This document shows positions 57,593-64,000 of a stretch of 64,000 nt of DNA, in pieces. The DNA is from Lewinellaceae bacterium (lineage in GTDB: Bacteria; Bacteroidota; Bacteroidia; Chitinophagales; Saprospiraceae): contig JACJYC010000004.1 of the NCBI GenBank assembly GCA_020636325.1, positions 124,001-188,000 on the forward strand, read 5' to 3'. The notes beneath the pieces are model-generated. The model ran no database searches, had not been told where the DNA came from, and saw only the letters and a list, made by a program, of their open reading frames with translations. Position numbers and translations under genes: made by a program. Position 1 is the stretch's first letter; each line of letters opens with the position of its first letter.

Positions 57593-58040
57593 AAGGCCCC
57601 TGCCACAACACCTGCACGATCTTCCACTTCCCGTCGTACTTCCCCAACAGGATATAATCCGTACCCCACCAGGCCGTCACTTTTCCAGCGGCCGTTTGAT
57701 CCTGCACTTCGAACAGCTCTACCTTTTTGGGCGCATCGGGTTTTGGGAACCGCTTCCGCTCTTTAACCCGGTTGGCATAGTTCAGCATTTCCTGGAACGA
57801 CATGGCCTCGCCGCCGTATTTTCCGGTTTTTTCATCTTTCCAGTAACCGTATTTGGCGACCTCAGGCAGGACGCTCCGGATAATTTTGGCGGTGTCTCCC
57901 TCGTAGAATCCGTCGAGGTAGTCCATCATGGCTTGTTCGGCGCCTTTGGCGTCAGCGGCGGCATCCTGGGCAAACGCAGGGATACCGGTGCAAAGGAGCA
58001 AGGCAATCCACAGACAGGTTCTTTTTTTTTCTTTCCTCAT
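57573..58040 (-). CDS. Exported lumazine-binding-like (SnoaL/NTF2-fold) protein
   Basis: 155 aa. Signal peptide MRKEKKRTCLWIALLLCTGI ending at AFAQ. The mature domain has the NTF2-like cone pattern: AEQAMMDYLDGFYEGDTAKI, IRSVLPEVAKYGYWKDEKTG, MSFQEMLNYANRVKERKRFP, KVELFEVQDQTAAGKVTAWW, DYILLGKYDGKWKIVQVLWQ. This matches the Putative_lumazine-binding family, mostly of unknown ligand. Its last residues (GERG) and stop are translated from the CCTCTCAC tract. Confidence 0.85.
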   Translation of the reverse strand: MRKEKKRTCLWIALLLCTGIPAFAQDAAADAKGAEQAMMDYLDGFYEGDTAKIIRSVLPEVAKYGYWKDEKTGKYGGEAMSFQEMLNYANRVKERKRFPKPDAPKKVELFEVQDQTAAGKVTAWWGTDYILLGKYDGKWKIVQVLWQGPLGGERG

Positions 58041-58289
58041 AATTCAAAATTTATCGGGTGATGATTTCAACCGGCTAAAATTATGCCATATGGTTAATTT
58101 ATTGATAATCATTTATTTGTGGTAATAACAGGCTTTGAGGATCGTCCAGAATCGGACAACGCCTGTTCGTTTGCGGACAAATGCCGGATGCCTCCGGAAT
58201 TGACCATGCTCATCGCCGCCATTGACCCTGATCACTTGATAATTCAGCGGGCGCGCTTAAATTGAACAGGGTTTCGACCATCTAATCCA

Positions 58290-59324
58290 ATGAACATGAA
58301 ACAGCGTGCAAGTCTTTTTTTTCCGAGGAACAGGATTCTTATCCTGGCGGTTCTGCTGCTGGCAGGGTGGGGGTGCGGCCGGCCAAAATCCGTTTCCGAA
58401 GAGCCCGCAACAACGGATGCTGTTATAACCGGCGAGGTCATCCGCACCCCATTGATGTTCCACCCGGTAAAAAGAGACATCCCGATCCGGGATTATTTTG
58501 AGTACATGGACAGCCTGACCGCCGCGCTCGACTCATTGTTGCATTATCCGGTGAACGAATACCTGATCGCCCGGGCCAACCCCCGGCTGATCGATTCGCT
58601 GGCCGACACGGATTATTATATCCGGATGGAACGGGGTGTCTTTACCTATGATCCTCAGGCCTTGATCGCTTTGCACAAAGGGGACAGCCTGCTGATACCG
58701 GACTCCGGGATGGTAGCCGGATATCTGGACCGGATGGCCGCAACGGTTATTGATGTCAATATCCCGGAATATACATTGAGGATCATGGAAGGTGACAGCG
58801 CCTTGTATGCTTTTCCTGTCCGCGTCGGCAGAAATGAAAAGAAATACCTCGCTATGGCGGGCCGGAAAGTGGACCTCCGGACTGTCCCGGGCTCAGGTAC
58901 CATCTACCGGATCAACCGCAACCCCGTTTTCATCAATCCCAGCGACAACAAACCCTACAAAGTGACCCGCCGCGATGACGGAAAGGTAACCAAACTGCCC
59001 CGCATCCCCTGGCTTGATCCGGAATTGAACGGACATCGGTACGGTCAGCTCATCCACCCGACCACCAACCCCAAAACCCTCGGCAAAGCCTACTCCAACG
59101 GCTGCGTCGGACTCTCCGAAGCGGATGCCTGGCGGGTCTATTTCTACGCCCCTGTCGGCACCAAAGTGGTTTTTCGATACGACCTGAAAACCGTCAATGA
59201 ACAAGGCGATACCGTCCAATTGAAAGATATCTATCCGGGTATGAAAAAGCTGCCCGCCCCGGTCGTCGCCGGGTTGTTTGATTCCGGATCACCGAACCCC
59301 GACTTATGCCTGTGTCTTCCATGA
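58290..59324 (+). CDS. L,D-transpeptidase (YkuD) lipoprotein
   Basis: 344 aa. Lipobox LAGWGC after ILILAVLLLAG. Residues about 155-300 are the YkuD domain: IPEYTLRIMEGDSALYAFPV, RVGRNEKKYLAMAGRK, GQLIHPTTNPKTLGKAYSNG with His256, and SNGCVGLSEADAWRVYFYA with catalytic Cys272. It forms 3-3 cross-links in peptidoglycan or attaches proteins to it. No peptidoglycan-binding domain is seen; the N-terminal 150 residues are of unknown fold. A CAGTTGT tract begins 12 bases after the stop. Confidence 0.92.
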   Translation: MNMKQRASLFFPRNRILILAVLLLAGWGCGRPKSVSEEPATTDAVITGEVIRTPLMFHPVKRDIPIRDYFEYMDSLTAALDSLLHYPVNEYLIARANPRLIDSLADTDYYIRMERGVFTYDPQALIALHKGDSLLIPDSGMVAGYLDRMAATVIDVNIPEYTLRIMEGDSALYAFPVRVGRNEKKYLAMAGRKVDLRTVPGSGTIYRINRNPVFINPSDNKPYKVTRRDDGKVTKLPRIPWLDPELNGHRYGQLIHPTTNPKTLGKAYSNGCVGLSEADAWRVYFYAPVGTKVVFRYDLKTVNEQGDTVQLKDIYPGMKKLPAPVVAGLFDSGSPNPDLCLCLP

Positions 59325-59335
59325 CAGTAGCTTTT

Positions 59336-59436
59336 GAGAGTGGTCAGTGATCAGTAGCCAGTTGTCAGCCCGCCTGCCGGTCTCCTATGCGCCATAGCCG
59401 CTCCGGCGACGGGGCACCGGCAGGTTGTCAGTTGGG
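59336..59436. repeat. CAGTTGT tract with a 56-bp nested insert
   Basis: Units TCAGTGA, TCAGTAG and CAGTTGT flank a GC-rich insert (59369-59424) whose ends include the 9-bp inverted repeats CCTGCCGGT (59373-59381) and ACCGGCAGG (59416-59424). The 7-mer TTGTCAG lies directly on both sides (59362-59368 and 59425-59431); it may be a target duplication or simply the tract period. Confidence 0.75.
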
Positions 59437-59454
59437 GAAATTGACCTATTGAAG

Positions 59455-59565
59455 GGGACCATCCAGCATTTTGTGGCGGCCAGATTTTTAGCATGCCCAA
59501 CGTGCTAAAAATCAGATCTTTGCGTCTTTGCGTCTTTGCGCGAAAACACTATTTTGAGCAGCCTC
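59455..59565 (+). mobile_element. MITE-like element, copy 3
   Basis: GGGACCATCCA at the left end and TGAGCAGCCTC at the right, with the intact stem GATTTTTAGCA / TGCTAAAAATC. The ends differ at a few bases from copies 1-2 and no target-site duplication is seen. CTTTGCGT is present three times, one more than in copy 2. Confidence 0.75.
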
Positions 59566-59651
59566 AACCGGATTTTAACACGCACAGCGTGCTAAAAATC
59601 AGATCTTTGTGTCTTTGCGTCTTTGCGCGAAAACACTATTTTGAACAGCCT
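59566..59651 (+). mobile_element. MITE-like element, copy 4 (left end missing)
   Basis: Begins inside the element at the stem (GGATTTTAACACG ... CGTGCTAAAAATC), then matches through TTTTGAACAGCCT. It follows copy 3 directly, probably by partial tandem duplication. Confidence 0.7.
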
Positions 59652-59675
59652 GATCCGGCCCCAAAACGGCCCCAC

Positions 59676-59835
59676 CCATAAACCCATAAACTCATCAACC
59701 CATAAACCATCCACCATCAAGCAACCCAACGCAAATCAAAACCCATTCTCCTGATCAAAAGCCACCCCCTAACCATAAACCCATAAACCCATAAACCCAT
59801 AAACCCATCAACCCATCAACCCATCAACCATCCTC
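59676..59835. repeat. CCATAAAC / CCATCAAC 8-bp tandem tract
   Basis: About 15 units in two blocks ending eight bases before the dipeptidyl peptidase stop at 59844. Confidence 0.8.
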
Positions 59836-59843
59836 ACAACTAC

Positions 59844-62090
59844 CTAAGGCAGCACCTTCCCGCCGGCGGGCAAATTATCCTTCCAGTACTTGAGCCAGGT
59901 TTTCCGCAGGTGCAGCGAGGTCCCGGCCCGCTCATAAATGCCGTGCGAGCGCATGGGGTATTCCATCATGGAGAACATTTTCTGGTCTTTGACCAACTCG
60001 TTGATCAACACTTCGCAGTTCTGGTAGTGGACGTTGTCGTCGCCGGATCCGTGGATCAGCATGAGATTGCCTTGAAGATTGCCGGCATGGGTAATGGGCG
60101 AACCGTCCTTGTAGCCTTCCGCATTGTCATCCGGCAAACCCATATATCTTTCCTGGTAGATGGAGTCGTAGAATTTCTGGTCGGCGACAAAGGCGATCGC
60201 AATGCCCGTCTTGTAGATCTCCGGGTAGCGGAACAGGCAGTTCAGGGTCATGGATCCGCCGCCGCTCCAACCGTAAACGCCGATCCGGCCGCCGTCGACA
60301 AACGGATATTGATTGATGATGGCTTTTGCCGCCGCTGCCTGATCCTTGGAGGCCAGAATCCCGATCTGGCGGTAGATGCTTTTGCGCCAATCCCGCCCGC
60401 GGGGGGTATTGGTACCGCGGTTGTCGACGCTCATCACAATATAACCTTGCTGGGCGAGATACTGGTTGAACAGGTCGCCGCCGCCCCAGTTGTCCTGCAC
60501 GGTGGCGCCGGCGGGCTCGCCGTAAATATTGAAAATGACGGGGTATTTCAGTTTGGGGTCAAAATCCTTGGGTTTGATCATGTAGCAATCCAGTTCCATG
60601 CCGGGCTCGACCTCCACCCGGAAGAACTCCTTGGGATTCAGTTTGAGCTGGTCGTATTTTGCCGCCAGTCCGGCATTGTCTTCCAACAGGCGAACCCTTT
60701 TATGGCCGGGCAGTTCCACCAGATCGATCTGATTGGGCGTGGTGTGGTTGGAGAAGGTATGAATGGCATAGTGCGCATCAGGACTGATGATGTACTGGTG
60801 CTGTCCGGTCTGGTTGGCCGGGCTGATGCGCTCCGCTTTGCCCTTGCCGTCGATGCGGCTCCGGTACAGGTAGCGCTGAATTGGGTTGTCGGGGGATGCG
60901 ATATAGTAAACATATCCGCCTTTTTCGTCGATGCATTGGATGCTGACCACGTCAAAGTTGCCGGGTGTGACGTCCCTTGTCTTTTTGCCGTCGCGCGATA
61001 CCAGGTAGAGATGGAGCCACCCGTCGCGCTCGCTGCTCCAGGTAAACGATGCGCCGTTTTCCATCCATTCGGTATCATCGTGGATATCTACCCAGGCTTT
61101 GTCCGTTTCGGTCAGGATGGTATTGAGCTGCATGGTGCGGATATTGCCCATCATGACCTTATTGGTATTCTGGAGCCGGTTGAGCTGCTGGATCATCACT
61201 TCCTCGTTGCTGCCCGCTGCGAATTCCATCCGGGCCAGGTAGTGATTCCGCGGGTCGCCGGGGATGTCAAACCAGCGGGAATCGCCGCCGTCAGCCGCCA
61301 CGACGCCGATCCTGGCTGCCGGATTGGTGGTGCCGACCTTAGGGTAGGGGATCTTGATCAGTTCAGGATAAATGGAATCGAGGTTGTTGATGAGATAAAA
61401 GTCGCCGATCCCTTCGGTATTCATTTGCCAGTAGGCGATGTATTTGCTGTCGGGACTCCACCGGAAACCGTCGCGGCAATTGAGTTCTTCCTCGTAAACC
61501 CAGTCAAAAGTACCGTTGATGATATGGCCGCCGCCGTCGGAGGTGATCTGCCTGACAGCGCCGGTGGCCAGGTCTTCCACATAGATATTCTGTTCGCTGA
61601 CGAATCCGACTTTCTTATTGTCGGGCGAAAATTTGGCAAACATCATGGTGGTGGGTTTGACGGAGGCGCCGAGTTGCTTCAGTTTGCGGGTTTCCAGGTT
61701 GAGCACCCAGTAATCCCCCCGGGTATTGTACCGCCAGACCCTGCGCGTGTTCGTAAAGATCATCAATTGTTTGCCGTCCGATGACCAGATATAATTGGAA
61801 ATGCCGAGCGGCCGTTCCTCGCCTTCCGGGGTCAGGTCCCCGGCGCTGACCAGCACTTCGCGGGCCCCGGTTGCGGTCTCATATCGCACAATTTCGCGCC
61901 CCCTTACACTTTCGGCATTTTCAAGGGTGGTGTAGTATTTGCCGCCGTCCATCCAGCGGGCCGGACCGAAACCGTTCATCCGGTAGGTGCCGTTGAAGAT
62001 ATCTTCCAGTTCAAGGGTTGCCTGGGAATAGCCGGGAAGGGTGAGAACCAGGGTGAACAACACGGAAAAGGCGAACAATAATTTTTTCAT
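59844..62090 (-). CDS. Dipeptidyl peptidase IV family serine peptidase (S9B)
   Basis: 748 aa. Signal peptide MKKLLFAFSVLFTLVLTLPG ending at YSQ. Removes X-Pro or X-Ala dipeptides from peptide N-termini, in the periplasm. The propeller is in the first two thirds, with the substrate N-terminus Glu pair in DWVYEEELNCRDGF. The catalytic Ser609 lies in YGWSGGGSM, the Asp in IHGSGDDNVHYQN and His716 in MRSHGIYE; the triad is intact. It starts 11 bases after the GH95 gene, so the two are probably cotranscribed and act on glycopeptide or mixed substrates. Confidence 0.95.
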   Translation of the reverse strand: MKKLLFAFSVLFTLVLTLPGYSQATLELEDIFNGTYRMNGFGPARWMDGGKYYTTLENAESVRGREIVRYETATGAREVLVSAGDLTPEGEERPLGISNYIWSSDGKQLMIFTNTRRVWRYNTRGDYWVLNLETRKLKQLGASVKPTTMMFAKFSPDNKKVGFVSEQNIYVEDLATGAVRQITSDGGGHIINGTFDWVYEEELNCRDGFRWSPDSKYIAYWQMNTEGIGDFYLINNLDSIYPELIKIPYPKVGTTNPAARIGVVAADGGDSRWFDIPGDPRNHYLARMEFAAGSNEEVMIQQLNRLQNTNKVMMGNIRTMQLNTILTETDKAWVDIHDDTEWMENGASFTWSSERDGWLHLYLVSRDGKKTRDVTPGNFDVVSIQCIDEKGGYVYYIASPDNPIQRYLYRSRIDGKGKAERISPANQTGQHQYIISPDAHYAIHTFSNHTTPNQIDLVELPGHKRVRLLEDNAGLAAKYDQLKLNPKEFFRVEVEPGMELDCYMIKPKDFDPKLKYPVIFNIYGEPAGATVQDNWGGGDLFNQYLAQQGYIVMSVDNRGTNTPRGRDWRKSIYRQIGILASKDQAAAAKAIINQYPFVDGGRIGVYGWSGGGSMTLNCLFRYPEIYKTGIAIAFVADQKFYDSIYQERYMGLPDDNAEGYKDGSPITHAGNLQGNLMLIHGSGDDNVHYQNCEVLINELVKDQKMFSMMEYPMRSHGIYERAGTSLHLRKTWLKYWKDNLPAGGKVLP

Positions 62091-62101
62091 ATCGGATGGT
62101 T

Positions 62102-64000
62102 TTAATCCAGGCCAATATCGTATTTATTTCCTGGAATGGCGGCAAATTCAAGAAAATCCCCGCCGGCCGTTTTATTTCCGATCATCTTTTTTCCCTGAAA
62201 AACCCGTGCCGCTCTGCCGGCCAATTTTATGCGGCAGGTTTTTCCCGTTCTGGATATTACCGCGAGTTTGCTCAGTTGGCCGTCCCGCCAGGTGAAGTCC
62301 AGTTCAAATCCGCCGCGGACCGCTACCCCTGAAAAAGCGCCTTCGGGCCAGGCATCGGGCAAGGCGGGCAGGATTTCGATATAGGATTCGTGCGACTGAA
62401 CCAGCATTTCCGTGATCCCCGCCGTAACCCCGAAAGAGCCGTCAACCTGCAACGGGGTGAAACACTTTGCAAACAGACTGGGATAACATTGCTCCTTCAG
62501 ATACCCCTGCCAGATCCGGTAAGCCCGGTTGCCGTCAAACAGCCTGGCCCAGATCCCCATTTTCCAGGCCCGGCTCCAGCCTGTGCCGCCGTCGCCGCGT
62601 TGTTCGAGGACCTTCCTGACCGGCTCCACCAGTTCGGGCGTTTTAACAGGACTGATCACATGTCCCGGATAAATGCCGTACAAATGGGAGAAGTGGCGGT
62701 GTTCCTTTTCCAGCTGACCGTAGTCTTCCGCCCATTCCTGGAGCATGCCGTCCCGGCCGACCTGCATCGGGGGCAATCGTTTTTTCATGGCGGTCAGGCT
62801 GTCCCGGAAATCCGGGTCGGTTCTTAGGATATCGCAAACCTTGGCCACCTGGCCGAACAAGTCATTGAGGATCTGGATATCGATGGTGGAACCGTAGCAG
62901 ATGGTGGTCCCCGGCAGGTAGATGCCCGTCACTTCGTCGTAATACCGCCCGTTTCCGGGGCTGGCCGGGAAATTTTCGGGTGAGGTGGAAGGCGCCGTGA
63001 CCATCCATCCTTTTTGGGGATGCGGGGTCAGGAAATCCAGAAAGAACCGGGTTGCGCCTTTCAGGACCGGGTAGTATTTCCGGAGGAACGCCGTATCCCG
63101 TGAATAGGCATAGTGCTCCCAGATATGGGTGCAAAGCCAGGCGCCGCCTGTGGTGAAGGTGCCCCAGGTAGGACCGTCCATCGGGGCCGCTACCCGCCAG
63201 ATATCCGTATTCTGGTGCAAGACCCACCCTTTGGCGCCGTAATGCCGGGCCGCTACCTCCCCGCCCTGGTCGGTCAATTCACCGATCATCCGGAAAAGGG
63301 GGTCGGCACATTCGGACAGATTGCCGGACTCTACCGCCCAGTAGTTCATTTCGGTGTTGATGTTGGTGGTGTATTTGGCATCCCAGGCCGGGTTCTGGTA
63401 TTTGTTCCAGATCCCCTGCAAATTGGCCGGCTGCGTCCCGGGGCGCGAAGAGGCGATCATCAGATAGCGGCCGAACTGGTAGCAGAGGGCGGCCAGCGCG
63501 GGATCGGGGGTATGCTGCACCCTGGCCATTCTTTCCGGTGTCGGTAATTGGGAATTGACATTGGCGGGCATCCGGAGGCTTACCCGGTTGAACAGCCGCT
63601 GATGTTCGCGGATATGGTTGTTTTTGATGGCGTCAAAGGTTTGTCCGTCCAATTTGTCCTGATACGCCTTCGCCCGAGCCAACGCATCGCCTGAAACGTC
63701 TTTGTAACTGTTGAAATTCGTGGCGGCAGTAAGATAGACCACCACTTCATCGGCGCCCTCCACGCTCAGCGATTGTACGGAAGGCGTAATGCTTCCGCCT
63801 TTGGCGACAAACCTCGCCAGGGCGGCGTACCTCATCCGCCCCTCCACGCCCAGGTAGTCCGCGGATTTCCCTTCGAGCATGAGCCCGTCCTGATTCCAGA
63901 CGTCCATCCGGAAATAATCCGTCCCGTAATTGGAATGGGTGTCGTTACGTACCCCTTGCAATTGACAGGAAAACCGGATGCTGCCCGGCTGGTCGGCGCT
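62102..64000 (-). CDS. GH95-family alpha-L-fucosidase (5' end outside window)
   Basis: 632 residues and the stop are in the window; the frame stays open to base 64000, so the N-terminal GH95 domain is cut off. GH95 enzymes remove alpha-1,2-linked fucose (some act on L-galactose). The catalytic (alpha/alpha)6 region is present: PGTQPANLQGIWNKYQNPAW, the Asn pair in YTTNINTEMNYWAVESGNLS, HQNTDIWRVAAPMDGPTWGT, EWAEDYGQLEKEHRHFSHLY, GGTGWSRAWKMGIWARLFDG. It is probably exported, but the signal peptide is not visible. It leads the dipeptidyl peptidase gene. Confidence 0.93.
   Translation of the reverse strand, partial: SADQPGSIRFSCQLQGVRNDTHSNYGTDYFRMDVWNQDGLMLEGKSADYLGVEGRMRYAALARFVAKGGSITPSVQSLSVEGADEVVVYLTAATNFNSYKDVSGDALARAKAYQDKLDGQTFDAIKNNHIREHQRLFNRVSLRMPANVNSQLPTPERMARVQHTPDPALAALCYQFGRYLMIASSRPGTQPANLQGIWNKYQNPAWDAKYTTNINTEMNYWAVESGNLSECADPLFRMIGELTDQGGEVAARHYGAKGWVLHQNTDIWRVAAPMDGPTWGTFTTGGAWLCTHIWEHYAYSRDTAFLRKYYPVLKGATRFFLDFLTPHPQKGWMVTAPSTSPENFPASPGNGRYYDEVTGIYLPGTTICYGSTIDIQILNDLFGQVAKVCDILRTDPDFRDSLTAMKKRLPPMQVGRDGMLQEWAEDYGQLEKEHRHFSHLYGIYPGHVISPVKTPELVEPVRKVLEQRGDGGTGWSRAWKMGIWARLFDGNRAYRIWQGYLKEQCYPSLFAKCFTPLQVDGSFGVTAGITEMLVQSHESYIEILPALPDAWPEGAFSGVAVRGGFELDFTWRDGQLSKLAVISRTGKTCRIKLAGRAARVFQGKKMIGNKTAGGDFLEFAAIPGNKYDIGLD

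Larger units (their letters stand above)
59325..59843. other. Gene-free, repeat-filled interval of 519 bases
   Basis: Composed almost wholly of repeats: a CAGTTGT tract with a nested GC-rich insert, two adjacent copies of the MITE-like element, and a CCATAAAC tract. No gene is seen. It separates convergent transcripts (L,D-transpeptidase and dipeptidyl peptidase). Confidence 0.8.

Noticed and set aside
59910..61784. Plus-strand open frame of 624 codons opposite dipeptidyl peptidase IV
   Set aside because: Shadow of an intact S9B gene; no recognisable domain and unnatural composition.
1..64000. tRNA, rRNA or known riboswitch
   Set aside because: I looked through the intergenic gaps and saw none; a covariance-model search was not possible here and could still find small RNAs.

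Overview
The window comes from a moderately GC-rich member of the Bacteroidota, most likely of the Saprospirales (Lewinella/Haliscomenobacter type). This is inferred from gene content: a SusC/SusD pair, an ECF sigma factor with a FecR-type anti-sigma factor, gldA-gldF-gldG gliding-motility ABC genes, a gingipain-type C25 peptidase, a protein ending in a type IX secretion sorting domain, many lipoproteins, and promoter -7 boxes of the form TAnnTTTG with few Shine-Dalgarno sites. It is chromosomal and mostly housekeeping; I see no phage, plasmid, CRISPR, rRNA or tRNA.

Layout. 0-7.5 kb: upp followed by a metalloprotease-like/beta-propeller/beta-barrel fusion, a lipoprotein, an RsmB-type RNA methyltransferase, a small frameshifted lipoprotein gene and a secreted metallo-beta-lactamase-fold protein. 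7.7-12.6 kb: SusD and SusC. 12.9-21.6 kb: mutS, a small lipoprotein, then the leftward coaX / outer-membrane protein / TPR / TPR cluster. 21.7-30.4 kb: two very large secreted proteins. 30.9-41.7 kb: YciI-like lipoprotein, small barrel protein, DUF1080 protein, MOSC protein, caspase-family protein, AGCS symporter, sigma/FecR pair, tail-anchored protein, crtZ, mtnA. 42-50.6 kb: amidohydrolase, shortened methylmalonyl-CoA mutase small subunit, cysteine desulfurase plus IscA-type protein, gldAFG, MORN-repeat lipoprotein. 50.8-64 kb: DinB protein, prolyl oligopeptidase, selD, Na+/H+ antiporter, DUF4349 lipoprotein, small membrane protein, lumazine-binding-like protein, L,D-transpeptidase, dipeptidyl peptidase IV, and a GH95 fucosidase that runs off the right edge.

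The most unusual material is intergenic. (1) A roughly 100-bp MITE-like element with 11-bp terminal inverted repeats and an internal TTTTTAGCA hairpin occurs about five times; two copies have perfect 8-bp target-site duplications. (2) At least sixteen short-unit tandem tracts (mainly 7- or 8-bp units, each with its own word) sit almost always directly 3' of stop codons; three of them supply the last codons and stop of a gene. (3) Short GC-rich palindromic inserts are nested inside these AT-rich tracts, including three copies of one identical 16-nt core. Two related tracts form long inverted repeats (one between convergent genes, one in a codirectional gap), and the tract between the amidohydrolase and mutase genes also switches strand.

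Working together: the envelope proteins (SusCD, C25 peptidase, sorting-domain protein, gld ABC genes, S9 peptidases, GH95) describe a polymer-degrading, probably gliding bacterium. The cytoplasmic genes cover salvage (upp, mtnA), cofactor and Fe-S/Se metabolism (coaX, desulfurase/IscA, selD) and DNA repair (mutS). All family names are from reading the protein sequences by eye; no database search was run.
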